DNA from: Rhodoferax sp.
GTDB taxonomy: Bacteria; Pseudomonadota; Gammaproteobacteria; Burkholderiales; Burkholderiaceae_C
NCBI RefSeq assembly: GCF_025356155.1
Contig: NZ_JANXUQ010000302.1
Coordinates: 1 to 44,262, forward strand
DNA length: 44,262 bases
Reading direction: 5' to 3'
The notes beneath the pieces are model-generated. The model was given only the letters and a program-made list of their open reading frames with translations, was not told where the DNA came from and did not search any database. The translations under genes were made by a program, and so were the position numbers. This document shows positions 25,918-35,327 of the stretch, piece after piece. Each line of letters starts with the position of its first letter. The first letter of the stretch is position 1.

Positions 25918-26805
25918 TTAAAAACAGCCGCGTCGCTTGTCGCCTGACGATAGGCCCAGCCGCACGGCGATGGGCGCGCTGAGGGCTACGCCGTCGCACA
26001 CATACAGTTGCTTCTCGGCCCTTGCATGCGCAGCACGCGTAAGCGAAGGTGCATTTGCATAAAACGGCTGGTTCGCCAATGTGAGCCCGATTGCAGCACT
26101 CTCTTCCACCAAAATCTGCAAATACTCCGTCATATGTTCGGCGGTATAGGTATTGGTATCGTGGAACGCGACAATGACGGGCAAGACGCCGTCTACTGTG
26201 GGAAGCTGCCCCGCGCTGCGCGCCAGCTCGACGCGTTCCAGCCCCTTGCGCAAATGGGCTCTGCGCCGCAGACTTATATTCCAGCCATAGATTTTTCCGT
26301 CATTGGCGCTGATATCGGCCTGCAACATCTCCAGATGCGCGACGTCGTAGGCGGCAAGCGTAGCGTCGGTGTACACCCAGTCGGGTGGTCTGACGAAACC
26401 TACCGCGCCGGGGCATTCCTGCTCGATGGCCAGATTGCCTTGGCTTAACGACTCCGCCAACTCCTGTGGTGCAAGACTGGGATGCGTGATGTGGCCGCGC
26501 GGGGAGCCGGAATGTAAACCCAGCACATGCCCCGCAGCACAAGTCTGGCGTATCAGTTGCCGACCTGCATCGCTGCCCCCGTGTGCGCGGTGCACAGCCT
26601 GCACAAAAAATAGCGCTGAAACATTTGGCATCACAGGGTTATATGCAAGCTGCGTCAAAATTTTTGTGGTCGGTGAAGGTTGCCACAGGCTGGGGCCATC
26701 ATCAAAGGTCAGCAGAAACCGCACCGGCGGCAAAGCTTGTGCGATAGCGCTCCACGTGCACACCAGAAGTGACAGGGTGACAAGCGCGCGTGCAGTTTCA
26801 AACAT
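25918..26805 (-). CDS. secreted polysaccharide deacetylase family protein
   Basis: The protein has 295 residues from ATG 26805, which gives a clear signal peptide (MFETARALVTLSLLVCTWSA, cleavage IAQA-LP). ATG 26844 is an alternative overlapping the PPTase end. The NodB-type domain has motif 1 LTFDDGPS (metal and catalytic Asp), a motif 2 region GLHSGSPRGHITHPSL with several His, FVRPPDW as motif 3, and AFHDTN near the end. The likely reaction is removal of N-acetyl from a glycan in the periplasm or at the surface. It is the last gene of the APE operon, which is not a standard member of such clusters. A C-terminal Arg-rich tail has no known match. Confidence 0.85.
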   Translation of the reverse strand: MFETARALVTLSLLVCTWSAIAQALPPVRFLLTFDDGPSLWQPSPTTKILTQLAYNPVMPNVSALFFVQAVHRAHGGSDAGRQLIRQTCAAGHVLGLHSGSPRGHITHPSLAPQELAESLSQGNLAIEQECPGAVGFVRPPDWVYTDATLAAYDVAHLEMLQADISANDGKIYGWNISLRRRAHLRKGLERVELARSAGQLPTVDGVLPVIVAFHDTNTYTAEHMTEYLQILVEESAAIGLTLANQPFYANAPSLTRAAHARAEKQLYVCDGVALSAPIAVRLGLSSGDKRRGCF

Positions 26806-26825
26806 CCATCTAACCCTCAAGCCAA

Positions 26826-27506
26826 TTAAATGTAACGATGCCATTGCGTGGGGCCAGCCACCCAATGCGCAGGCCATCGCGCGTGCAAGCGCGGTAACCC
26901 CTCTACCGCCAGCGACAGCATCACGTTCTGTTCGCCCAAAAAAGACAAAGTGCCCACATGGGCATCAACTTCTTCGGTCGGTTCAGTCTGTATGGCGCGC
27001 AACGCATCCATGTCAAAGGGCGAACCCAATTGTTTAAGCCGCGCCTCTTTGCAAGTCCACAACTTGTAAAACTGCTGCGTTAACGCATCACCCTGCAAGG
27101 CGCGCAGAGCGCTTTGTTCCGGCCCGCTGCACACCAGCGTTGCCATGTCGCCAACCGGGCGGGCCTGGTCGAAACGCTCAACGTCGATTCCGGCTGCATG
27201 GTCTGCAATACAACAGGCCAAAAAAGGACCACTGTGGGAAATAGACAGTTGCAGATCGTGTCCAACAACTATCGGTTTTGCATGGCCATCGGCACTGATG
27301 CACCAGTCGCTGGGCGAGCCACCTTGCGCTTCAGCCAACATATTCTTCGCCAGCCACCGACCCGCTAAAAATTGTTCACGCCGGTTGAGGGACGCAATAG
27401 CCTGCAGCCGTATCTTTTCAGCGTGGGTCAATGCGCGTTCAGAGGAACTTAACCTCCAGTCAGCCAACAACTGCTCGATTGTCTGGATTTCAAACCTTGG
27501 GTCCAC
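26826..27506 (-). CDS. 4'-phosphopantetheinyl transferase (Sfp type)
   Basis: The protein has 226 residues and transfers phosphopantetheine from CoA to a conserved Ser of carrier proteins. It is read from GTG 27506. Motifs present are LQLSISHSG, the metal-binding GIDVERFD (Asp108, Glu110) and LWTCKEARLKQLG with Glu154. The two-domain length fits the Sfp class, used for secondary metabolism, and not AcpS. It lies 18 bases after the ketosynthase and most likely activates the two acyl carrier proteins of this operon. Confidence 0.93.
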   Translation of the reverse strand: MDPRFEIQTIEQLLADWRLSSSERALTHAEKIRLQAIASLNRREQFLAGRWLAKNMLAEAQGGSPSDWCISADGHAKPIVVGHDLQLSISHSGPFLACCIADHAAGIDVERFDQARPVGDMATLVCSGPEQSALRALQGDALTQQFYKLWTCKEARLKQLGSPFDMDALRAIQTEPTEEVDAHVGTLSFLGEQNVMLSLAVEGLPRLHARWPAHWVAGPTQWHRYI

Positions 27507-27524
27507 CGCGCTTACCCGGGCAGA

Positions 27525-28760
27525 TCAGCCGTTCCAGCGCTGGAAAATCAATGAGGTATTGATGCCACCAAACGCAAAGTTATTACTCATGACAACATCG
27601 GTTTGGAGCTCACGCCCTTCGCCGGTAATGTAGTCCAGCGGCGCACAACGCGGGTCAATCGAGTCCAGATTCAACGTGGGTGCAAACCAGCCACTGCGCA
27701 TCATTTCTATGCTCATCCACGCTTCCAAGGCACCACAGGCACCCAGCGTGTGCCCCATATAACTCTTGAGCGACGAGATGGCAACACCAGCACCGAACAC
27801 GCTGTGGGTGGCAATCGACTCGGCAACATCACCATGTTCCGTGGCAGTGCCATGGGCATTCACATACGCAATACGATCGGGCGTCAAACCGGCGTCTTCC
27901 AATGCAAGGTCCATAGCCTGCGCCATGGTCTTGGCATTGGGCTGGGTCACATGCAAGCCATCGCTATTCGTGCCAAAACCAACTACCTCCGCGTGGATTT
28001 TGGCGCCGCGCGCAACCGCATGGTCCAGCGCTTCAAGCACCAGGGTACAAGCACCTTCACCCAGCACCAGACCATCGCGGTTGGCATCAAACGGACGCGG
28101 CGTCAGGTTGGGCGTACCATTGTGTTTGACGCTGGTTGCAAACAAGGTGTCAAACACCGCCGCCTCGGTGGCGTCCAGCTCTTCCGCACCACCGGCAAGC
28201 ATGGCGGTCTGTTTGCCGTTCTTGACCATCTCATACGCGTAGCCAATACCTTGGCTGCCCGATGTGCACGCGCTAGATGTCGGCACAATTCGTCCGGTCA
28301 GACCAAAAAACACACCAATGTTGACGGCCGCCGTGTGCGACATCATCTTGATATAGGTTGTAGCGTTGATCCCTTCGGTCGATTTGTTGATGATCATCCG
28401 TCCGAAGTCACCAATCGATTTTGGTGTGCCGGATGATGAGCCATACGCAATGCCAATCCGTCCACTTTTCAACACCGGATCGCCAAGGAGACCTGCATCT
28501 TCCAAGGCAATTTCGCTGGCCCGCACGGCCATCAACGCCACGCGGCCCATGCTGCGCGTGGATTTGCGGTTGTAGCGCTCGGGAGGCAATTCAAAGGGCT
28601 GCGCAGGCGCACCCACTTGCGTGTTGAGCCCCTCGTAGTCGGCCCATTCCTCTATCTTCTGAATGGCGTTCTGGCGCGATTTCAGGCGCGCATGAACCGA
28701 TGCCCAGTCATGCCCCAAAGGGCTCAATGCACCGAAGCCGGTTACTACTACGCGTGTCAT
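27525..28760 (-). CDS. beta-ketoacyl-ACP synthase (FabF-like, APE ketosynthase)
   Basis: This 411-residue FabF-type condensing enzyme carries a complete catalytic triad: Cys165 (TSSACTSGSQ), His303 (NAHGTATEHGD) and His337 (YMGHTLGA). The start RVVVTGFGALSPLG is typical of FabF and the C-terminus NNFAFGGINTSLIF also fits. It should elongate the polyene chain on an ACP. Its ATG overlaps the reductase stop (ATGA), so translation is coupled. In known APE clusters, a reductase gene stands next to this ketosynthase, as here. Confidence 0.94.
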   Translation of the reverse strand: MTRVVVTGFGALSPLGHDWASVHARLKSRQNAIQKIEEWADYEGLNTQVGAPAQPFELPPERYNRKSTRSMGRVALMAVRASEIALEDAGLLGDPVLKSGRIGIAYGSSSGTPKSIGDFGRMIINKSTEGINATTYIKMMSHTAAVNIGVFFGLTGRIVPTSSACTSGSQGIGYAYEMVKNGKQTAMLAGGAEELDATEAAVFDTLFATSVKHNGTPNLTPRPFDANRDGLVLGEGACTLVLEALDHAVARGAKIHAEVVGFGTNSDGLHVTQPNAKTMAQAMDLALEDAGLTPDRIAYVNAHGTATEHGDVAESIATHSVFGAGVAISSLKSYMGHTLGACGALEAWMSIEMMRSGWFAPTLNLDSIDPRCAPLDYITGEGRELQTDVVMSNNFAFGGINTSLIFQRWNG

Positions 28761-29488
28761 CCGACCATTCCCCCGTTGACTGAAATCACCTGCCGCGTGA
28801 TGTACGCGGCATCCTCACCCATTAAAAAACTCACCACGGCTGCCACCTCTTCAGGGCGACCCATACGTTTGGCGGGAATCAGTTTCAGTGCTTCTTCCAG
28901 CACTTGTTTTTCCACCATGTCGGTATCGATTAATCCAGGGGCCACACAATTCACCGTGATGCCCCGGCTGGCCAGCTCTACCGCAAGCGCCTTGGTCGCG
29001 CCAATGATGCCGGCTTTGGCTGCGCTGTAGTTGACCTGTCCCCGATTGCCCATGATGCCCGACACCGAAGAAACGGTGACAATGCGGCCCGGCTTGCGCC
29101 TGCGCACCAATGGCATCGTCAAAGGATTGAGTACGTTGTAAAAGCTGTCCAGATTGGTATGCACCACAGCGTCCCAGTCTTCAGGGGGCATGGCCGGGAA
29201 TGCGTTGTCACGGGCAATGCCGGCATTGCAGACCACGCCGTAATAACAACCATTAGTTTCTACATCCTCCAATAACAGCCGTGCAGCAGTTTGTCGATCG
29301 GCCACATCAAACTGCAGTACGCGAACCGAACGCCCGAGCGCGCGAATTTGCTCCGCCACTTGCTGCGCCTCTTGTATGCCACTGCGGCAATGCAGGATGA
29401 TGTCGTACCCATCCCGCGCCAGTCGCAAGGCAATGGCACGGCCAATCCCGCGGCTGGAGCCGGTCACTAAAACGGTGTGCTCACTCAC
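28757..29488 (-). CDS. 3-oxoacyl-ACP reductase (FabG-like, APE ketoreductase)
   Basis: This 243-residue short-chain dehydrogenase has TGSSRGIGRAIA (NADPH site, residues 10-21), the CNAGIARD loop, catalytic Asn112, Ser141, Tyr154 and Lys158 (SSVSGIMGNRGQVNYSAAK), and the C-terminal VISVNGGMVG. FabG homologues reduce the beta-keto group after each condensation. The start is GTG 29488, overlapping the dehydratase stop by eight bases. Together with the next dehydratase it makes the conjugated double bonds. Confidence 0.94.
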   Translation of the reverse strand: MSEHTVLVTGSSRGIGRAIALRLARDGYDIILHCRSGIQEAQQVAEQIRALGRSVRVLQFDVADRQTAARLLLEDVETNGCYYGVVCNAGIARDNAFPAMPPEDWDAVVHTNLDSFYNVLNPLTMPLVRRRKPGRIVTVSSVSGIMGNRGQVNYSAAKAGIIGATKALAVELASRGITVNCVAPGLIDTDMVEKQVLEEALKLIPAKRMGRPEEVAAVVSFLMGEDAAYITRQVISVNGGMVG

Positions 29489-29963
29489 TGGTTTGTCCCA
29501 TCAAAAAAAAATCATCGGCGCTGGTCGGCTCAAAAACAGTCAATGTTGCATGGGCGACGGTTTTCCCGGCTATTGCAATTCGGCAATCGAACTGTCCTAT
29601 TCCGTTGTCGGCCCGGAACCGGCGTTGCACCCCAACCTGCAGATTGTCCCCCAGCGCGAATCGGGGGCGCGAGCATTCGTAACGACGGCTACCCAGTAAA
29701 AAACCTATCTTGGGTGTGTCACCCCGCAATCTCGCTCGCCAGCCGGCCCACGCGGCTACCGCTTGGGCCATGTACTCAATGCCGACCCATGCATCTACGC
29801 CACCGTCGGCAAAGAACAAATCCTCTTCCTTGATAGTGACTTGGCAGTCCAAGCTTTCCGCGTCACCAACAATGGCACTATCCAGCAAACACATCTTGCC
29901 CGCATGGGGCACGATGTCCACTATCTGATACGCCACAGGTAGACGTATGGTGTTGGTTTCCAT
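29481..29963 (-). CDS. hotdog-fold 3-hydroxyacyl-ACP dehydratase (APE dehydratase)
   Basis: The protein has 160 residues from ATG 29963; the longer open frame upstream is a reading into the next gene and is discarded. The probable catalytic His is in VDIVPHAGKM (His20), and GIEYMAQAVAAWAG (Glu63) is the second catalytic helix, as in the ApeP-type dehydratases related to FabA/FabZ. It removes water from the 3-hydroxyacyl-ACP. It lies 16 bases after the second ketosynthase. A second dehydratase domain is fused to the ligase at 39552. Confidence 0.88.
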   Translation of the reverse strand: METNTIRLPVAYQIVDIVPHAGKMCLLDSAIVGDAESLDCQVTIKEEDLFFADGGVDAWVGIEYMAQAVAAWAGWRARLRGDTPKIGFLLGSRRYECSRPRFALGDNLQVGVQRRFRADNGIGQFDCRIAIAGKTVAHATLTVFEPTSADDFFLMGQTSE

Positions 29964-29979
29964 ATTTCGTTTTTGTCCG

Positions 29980-31164
29980 TCACGCCTGCGCCAGCACCAA
30001 GCTGGCATTGCTGCCACCAAATGCAAACGAATTGCTGAGAAGGTGTCGCGGTGCGCGCCCCAGGCTTTGCCCACTCTCCACAATTCGGAGTGGCGGTAAT
30101 TCGGAATCGACCGCTCCATCCCACCAGTGCGGTGGCAGGTAGCCGCGTGGGTTATCTCGCAAGGTAAGCCAACAGAGCGCGGCTTCCAGGGCGCCTGCAC
30201 CACCAAGCGTGTGCCCTGTCAAAGGTTTGGTAGAACTGACGGCAATGCCATCCGAAAACAACTCATGCACTGCAATGCACTCCGCCGAATCGTTTTGCCG
30301 CGTGGCGGTGCCGTGCAAGTTGATGTAGTCAATGTCTGCCGGTTTCAGATTGGCACGCAGCAAGGCGGCGCGCATGGCAGCCAATGCGCCGGTGCCGCGT
30401 GGTGCGGGTGCGGAGATATGGTGCGCATCCGACGATTCACCCCAACCCGCCAACCGAATATCACCGGCTTCTCGTGTCATCAAGAACAGAGCACCACCCT
30501 CACCAATATTGATACCGCCACGGTTGCGGCTGAGCGGGTTGCAGCGTTCCGCGCTCACCGCCTCCAGCGCAGAAAAACCGGCTACGGTGAAATGGCACAA
30601 CGCGTCCATACCACCTGCGATCACAGCATCTGCCATGTTGGCATTCAACAGCCGCGCGGCACTGGCCAATGCCTTGGCACTGGACGAACACGCCGTGGAG
30701 ACCCCGACCACCGGACCGCTAAGACCCAGCACGGCATTAAGCGCCATCGCAGGGGACCCCATTTCCTGTTGGCTGAAATGGAACACCGGGGGCAGCATCT
30801 GCGTGGTCTGGTACTGCTTTATGGCCACCTGCGCTTCACCGATACCCGCTGTGCTGGTACCAACGACTATGGCCACACGGTGCGCGCCATAGCGGGCAAT
30901 TGCCGCATCCACGGTGTCACGTATTTGCTGTAGAGCAGTTAACAATAGCGCATTGTTCCGGCTTCGCAAGCTCAGAGGCAACACGGCAACATCTACTAAT
31001 GGCTCAGTCACCGCACCCAAAAATAATTCTGTACCCGAGATTACCGAGGTATTGGCTTGCACGCCACCAGGCTTGTCGGCAAACAGCCCCGACCGCACAC
31101 TGGCTTTGTCCGCACCCAGAGCGCAAACCACACCCATGTCGTTCAAATAGATGGACTGCACCAT
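29980..31164 (-). CDS. second beta-ketoacyl-ACP synthase of the APE cluster
   Basis: The protein has 394 residues from ATG 31164 (MVQSIYLNDMGVVCALG). The active-site triad is intact: Cys159 (GVSTACSSSAKA), His284 (NLHGTATRQND) and His318 (LTGHTLGGAG). It is diverged from the first ketosynthase and about 17 residues shorter, the usual relation between the two APE ketosynthases. One of the pair probably works with the chain-length-factor-like protein at 43148. Six bases separate it from the lipoprotein gene. Confidence 0.92.
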   Translation of the reverse strand: MVQSIYLNDMGVVCALGADKASVRSGLFADKPGGVQANTSVISGTELFLGAVTEPLVDVAVLPLSLRSRNNALLLTALQQIRDTVDAAIARYGAHRVAIVVGTSTAGIGEAQVAIKQYQTTQMLPPVFHFSQQEMGSPAMALNAVLGLSGPVVGVSTACSSSAKALASAARLLNANMADAVIAGGMDALCHFTVAGFSALEAVSAERCNPLSRNRGGINIGEGGALFLMTREAGDIRLAGWGESSDAHHISAPAPRGTGALAAMRAALLRANLKPADIDYINLHGTATRQNDSAECIAVHELFSDGIAVSSTKPLTGHTLGGAGALEAALCWLTLRDNPRGYLPPHWWDGAVDSELPPLRIVESGQSLGRAPRHLLSNSFAFGGSNASLVLAQA

Positions 31165-31169
31165 GCCAG

Positions 31170-31742
31170 TCAACTCCCCGATGGCTGTTTGGCGGATTCG
31201 ATGGTCAGGGTGTAGCCTTCCAAACGGTTCTCCAGTTTGCTGCGCCCATTCCACCGTGAGGCTGAGTCGTAATGAATCAATAAAACCGGCACCGCATCGT
31301 GGCTCAGAATCCGCTCGCCACCGCTCTCCTCCAGTACCCAACCGGGCGGCAAAACAGTGCGAAGGGCTTGCAGCGGGGCATACATCCACTGCACGTCGCG
31401 CAGCACATATGCTGCATCTACCTCGGCCGGTAGCAAGGGGTGGCGTTCACTGACCAGGTTGGTGCCATCCCAGCTCAGCGTCAGCACCCTCTGCCCAAGC
31501 GCAAATGCGGCCATGCGCAGACTCTGTGCATCTATCTCCAGCAAGGTATCGAGACTGCGGGTCGCCACCGGTCGCCCTGCAGGTGCACGTTCAACCGTTA
31601 AACGCTGTTCCAGGCTAACAACCGCGTCCATGGCGTCTGGGGCAAGTCGTGGCTGGGGCAACTGCACATGTTGCGGCGACACAGCCGGCACCGCACAGGC
31701 GCCAAGCATCAACATCGCGACGAGAACAATCAAGCAGCGCAC
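31170..31742 (-). CDS. DUF3261-like lipoprotein of APE clusters
   Basis: This 190-residue predicted lipoprotein has a lipobox LMLGAC at residues 11-16. The mature part has alternating beta-like segments: QSLRMAAFALGQRVLTLSWD, VLRDVQWMYAPLQALRTVLP and PVLLIHYDS. This matches the DUF3261 lipoprotein found next to the exporter and ketosynthase in APE clusters. It may be an outer-membrane receiver for the lipid-linked pigment, working with the LolA-like protein, but no activity is known. It overlaps the flavoenzyme gene by 13 bases. Confidence 0.8.
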   Translation of the reverse strand: MRCLIVLVAMLMLGACAVPAVSPQHVQLPQPRLAPDAMDAVVSLEQRLTVERAPAGRPVATRSLDTLLEIDAQSLRMAAFALGQRVLTLSWDGTNLVSERHPLLPAEVDAAYVLRDVQWMYAPLQALRTVLPPGWVLEESGGERILSHDAVPVLLIHYDSASRWNGRSKLENRLEGYTLTIESAKQPSGS

Positions 31743-32968
31743 ACTTGCTCCAAAGTCCTAAGCCGGGCGGGCTGCGCAACATAGGGGTTTTGCGTATCCC
31801 ATGCATAACCCGCCAGAATGGCGGTGATCATTTTGCGCACCTCCGGCGACTGATGGGGGTAAAAAATGACGTCCTGAAAACCACCGGAGTACCAGCTCTC
31901 CACAAAGGAGCGAAATGCATCTACACCCGCTTTCAACGGATCTGCATAGTCGGCCTGCCAATCCACGGTTTCACCTTGGAATACACGTCCGATCGCCTGC
32001 GCGGCAAGGCTTGCCGACTTCACCGCAATCGTCACGCCACTGGAAAAAACCGGGTCCAGAAACTCACCCGCATTTCCCAACAGGGCATAACCTTTGCCAT
32101 GCAGGGATTTCACGTTGGCAGCATAGCCAACCAACTTGCGCGCCGGTGTATCCCACACGGCGGCTCCCAACATGGTCGAGAGCGTCGGAGTCTGCGCCAC
32201 GATGGCTTGCAAGCGCTCAGTTTCAGTCCCTTCAAATTGTTCAAGAAACTCGGTGGCAGCGACCACACCCACAGAGCAACGGCCGTTGGAAAAGGGAATA
32301 GTCCAGTACCACACGCCCACATGTTCGGGGTGCACGCTGATCAGTATCTTGTTCCTGTCGAAGGTTCCGAGCGGAATGTTGTCTTCAATGTGGGTGAAAT
32401 ACGCGCCCCGCACCGGGAATGTTGACGGAGTTTCCAGATCCAGTAGACGCGGTAAGACCCGGCCGAACCCACTGGCGTCCAACAAAAACCGGGCGCTGAC
32501 TTGGTAGGTCTCTTTGTCCGCCGATACAACCCGCACAATCGGCCGGTCACGCGCGACATCTACCGCCACCACCCGGTGCTGGTATCGAACTTCGGCACCC
32601 GCCTTCTCGGCAGCTTTGATCAGTACATGGTCAAAATCCGCGCGCTGCACTTGATAGGTCGTACCCCAGCCTTCAGAGAATTTGTCCCTGAAGTCGAACG
32701 CCGTGTGCTTGTCACCACGTACAAAAGCCGCGCCGTTTTTGTACTGGAATCCTGCCTCGACCACGTCTTGCAAAAAGCCGGCAGCTTCGATGTATTCCAT
32801 GCTCTGCGGCAACAGACTTTCGCCAATGGAGAAACGAGGGAATTGTTCCTTTTCGATGACTAAAACCCGTAAGCCTTGTTGCAACAATAGCCCCGCAGCC
32901 ACAGACCCTGATGGGCCTGCGCCAATGATGAGGACATCAACTTCTTCCGTCTGCATGGATCGATTCAC
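31730..32968 (-). CDS. FAD-dependent oxidoreductase, flavin-dependent halogenase-like
   Basis: This 412-residue protein has an FAD-binding GAGPSGSVAAG motif at 16-26, FSIGESLLPQ at 47-56 and a second FAD block YALLGNAGEFLDP. It has the halogenase signature WYWTIP at 220-225 and a Lys in FQYKNGAAF (Lys77) near the position of the halogenase catalytic Lys. FLDPVFSSGVTIA is also shared with halogenases. Known brominated aryl polyenes (xanthomonadins) make ring halogenation plausible; a hydroxylase or desaturase role remains possible. ATG 32956 is an alternative start. It overlaps the MMPL gene by 32 bases. Confidence 0.8.
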   Translation of the reverse strand: MNRSMQTEEVDVLIIGAGPSGSVAAGLLLQQGLRVLVIEKEQFPRFSIGESLLPQSMEYIEAAGFLQDVVEAGFQYKNGAAFVRGDKHTAFDFRDKFSEGWGTTYQVQRADFDHVLIKAAEKAGAEVRYQHRVVAVDVARDRPIVRVVSADKETYQVSARFLLDASGFGRVLPRLLDLETPSTFPVRGAYFTHIEDNIPLGTFDRNKILISVHPEHVGVWYWTIPFSNGRCSVGVVAATEFLEQFEGTETERLQAIVAQTPTLSTMLGAAVWDTPARKLVGYAANVKSLHGKGYALLGNAGEFLDPVFSSGVTIAVKSASLAAQAIGRVFQGETVDWQADYADPLKAGVDAFRSFVESWYSGGFQDVIFYPHQSPEVRKMITAILAGYAWDTQNPYVAQPARLRTLEQVCAA

Positions 32969-35327
32969 TTTCAGGTTTTTCTTTCACCACAGAAGGCAGA
33001 AACACAGGCGTCATCGCCCAGCTTAACCCTATGCCAAACAACATGGTCAGACCAAATGCACGCAACGCTGGTGTTGCAGACAGGGCCAGGAGCCCAAAGG
33101 CGAGCAGTGTACTGGCGGCCGCCAAAGTCACCGACAGGAACGGCCTGAAGACATCCCGCCCCGGCTGCTCCAGCAAAAAGATGCCGTAGTCCACACCCAT
33201 GCCCAGAATCAACAACAGCGCCAACACATTGAACAACTGCAAGGGCTGCCCCAATAGCGCCAGCAAGGCCAGGGTCAAACCGCTGGCCAGTGTGGTGGGC
33301 AGCAACGCGCGCCATGCACGGCGACCAAAGCGCCAGCTCAGCGCAAAAAACACCAACAAATAACTGACAGCGATGACACCTGCCATGCGGTATCGGTAGC
33401 GTGCCATGACACTGGATACCTCGCCCACCGTATCCACCCACCGCACGCCTTCTACAGTAGACGCCAAGCCCTGCGCCCGCGCGCGCTTGTCCGCCGAATC
33501 CACCCCACGCAGCATAACAACGCTGGCGTAACCACCCGCAAAGGGCCCCAGCCACTGCATCCGAAAGGGCTCCGATACGGGGGACCGCAACCAGGCCTCC
33601 AGCTGCAGGGGCTTCATAACAACGGGCGCAGCGGGTGGCGGCGCAGGCTCGCCCATCTGGGCGAGTGCCAACGCTATCACACCCGATGCGCCGTTGACCA
33701 CGCGCTGGACAGCGGCAGCATCAGACATTTGTTGGCTGGCTGACGGCACCCAGTCCGAGAGCGCCTGGTATCCGGACAGGCCACCTGCGGATCGCAGACC
33801 GTCCAGCCGCAGCTTTAGCGCTTCTTCACGCTTGAGCACCTCATCCGGCGTCGTGCCTTGCACCAGATAGAACTGCCCCGGATTGGGTGGCTCCAGCAAT
33901 TTGCCAACCCGTATTTGCTGTTCTATCAATTCGGGGGGCGAGTTCTGCAGCAGACGGATATCGTCGTTGACTTGCACGCGGGCCGCACCCAATGCCAATA
34001 TTGAGATAACAACCACTGCGAACAAGACGGTGAAACGGTTGCGGCCGAACGCTGGCCACAAAGCCCTGCGACTACCAATCCACTGCGCGAAACGGGTGAC
34101 GTCCATCTCGCCGCGGTCCAGATACGGAAACCACCACAAAACCGTTACAAACGCCGCAAGCAAACCTACCGCCGAGAACACGGCAATCTGGCGCAAGCCG
34201 GGGAAAGGCGTTAGCGCCAGAAGCGCATACCCAATCGCCGTGGTCAGCATGGCCAGCCACATTACGGGCGCCTGTTCCCGCACCATGGCCCAGCGTTCTG
34301 ACGGGTCGCGGCCCAGCCGGTTACTGAAATAGTTGGTGCCGTAATTTTCAGCAACTCCCACTAAGCTAGCTCCAAACACCAGCGTGATCAAGTGCACACG
34401 CGGGAACAACAGTGCGCAGACCGATATCGCAGCCAGAACGCCGATGGCAATGGACAGCGTGACCAGCACGCGCGGTCGGATCGCGCTGAACGCAAACAAC
34501 GTGAGCAGCACAATGCCCACGAGCGAACCCGCGCCAATCGTATGCATTTCATGCTGCCCTTGGGCCGCCGCCGCCGCGGCATACAAAGGTACGCCGATGG
34601 CAAGCACCTGCACCGCAGCAGCTGCGGCGATGGCGTCTGACCTCGCCTGCGCCAGCAATGGCACGAGCGCTTGTTGCGCCTCCACCGAAAAGGCAGAGCC
34701 CTTTTGCTCCAACATCAGCAGGGCGTATTGATTCTCGCCGTCGGACAGCGACAGGCGCCCATCCGTCACGCGAACCCGGCTCTCACCCGCCCGGCTGGTC
34801 AACCAGCCGCCAAACAGATTCAAGGGATCGTCACGCCACTCACCAACCCGCGGCATGTCTATGGGCCGGTACAAGGCTGCCACGGCGCCACCTGCCAACT
34901 GGGCCGGTGTCTGGTTGGCCAGCAGTTGACGCTGCTGCGTCGTAAGCAACTGGCCGCGCCAGGGCTGGAAAAAATCCACCAGTTGCGCGGCCATGGTCTC
35001 ATCCACGCGGTAGCGCATGCTGACCTGTGCCGCAGCGGTTGTCAGCGTTTTTTCGTAAGCATCTGCGGCCCGGCGTGCCGCAGCCCAGTCTGCGCCCCCG
35101 ATCAAAACAACAATGCGCCGGGACGCAGCATCGGCCAGCGCGCGCGTCACATTGCGGGCGGTTGCATCACGTTCATCCTGGGGCAGCATGGCGAGCACGT
35201 CCGTGTCCAATTGGAGCCGCCCGCCCGTCCACAACCACAGGTTGTGTCCCACGATGGCGACCACCAGCACCAGCCAGACACCGGCCAGCCAGCGCGATGA
35301 TCCAGCGAAACTTTTGGGTTCAGTCAA
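32937..35327 (-). CDS. MMPL/RND-family exporter of the APE cluster
   Basis: This 796-residue membrane protein has two similar halves, each with one transmembrane helix, a large periplasmic domain and a cluster of five helices. These include WLAGVWLVLVVAIVGHNLWL, FGASLVGVAENYGTNYF and LILGMGVDYGIFLLEQ, the last two being the proton-relay-like GxxxD/NYG helices of the family. It probably moves the lipid-linked pigment from the inner membrane with the LolA-like carrier. The start is TTG 35327, overlapping the carrier's stop by eight bases; no ATG lies near the start. Confidence 0.9.
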   Translation of the reverse strand: MTEPKSFAGSSRWLAGVWLVLVVAIVGHNLWLWTGGRLQLDTDVLAMLPQDERDATARNVTRALADAASRRIVVLIGGADWAAARRAADAYEKTLTTAAAQVSMRYRVDETMAAQLVDFFQPWRGQLLTTQQRQLLANQTPAQLAGGAVAALYRPIDMPRVGEWRDDPLNLFGGWLTSRAGESRVRVTDGRLSLSDGENQYALLMLEQKGSAFSVEAQQALVPLLAQARSDAIAAAAAVQVLAIGVPLYAAAAAAQGQHEMHTIGAGSLVGIVLLTLFAFSAIRPRVLVTLSIAIGVLAAISVCALLFPRVHLITLVFGASLVGVAENYGTNYFSNRLGRDPSERWAMVREQAPVMWLAMLTTAIGYALLALTPFPGLRQIAVFSAVGLLAAFVTVLWWFPYLDRGEMDVTRFAQWIGSRRALWPAFGRNRFTVLFAVVVISILALGAARVQVNDDIRLLQNSPPELIEQQIRVGKLLEPPNPGQFYLVQGTTPDEVLKREEALKLRLDGLRSAGGLSGYQALSDWVPSASQQMSDAAAVQRVVNGASGVIALALAQMGEPAPPPAAPVVMKPLQLEAWLRSPVSEPFRMQWLGPFAGGYASVVMLRGVDSADKRARAQGLASTVEGVRWVDTVGEVSSVMARYRYRMAGVIAVSYLLVFFALSWRFGRRAWRALLPTTLASGLTLALLALLGQPLQLFNVLALLLILGMGVDYGIFLLEQPGRDVFRPFLSVTLAAASTLLAFGLLALSATPALRAFGLTMLFGIGLSWAMTPVFLPSVVKEKPESESIHADGRS

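Noticed and set aside
31730..32968. Geranylgeranyl reductase-type flavoenzyme
   Set aside because: The fold is related, but the WYWTIP motif and the Lys77 context favour the halogenase branch.
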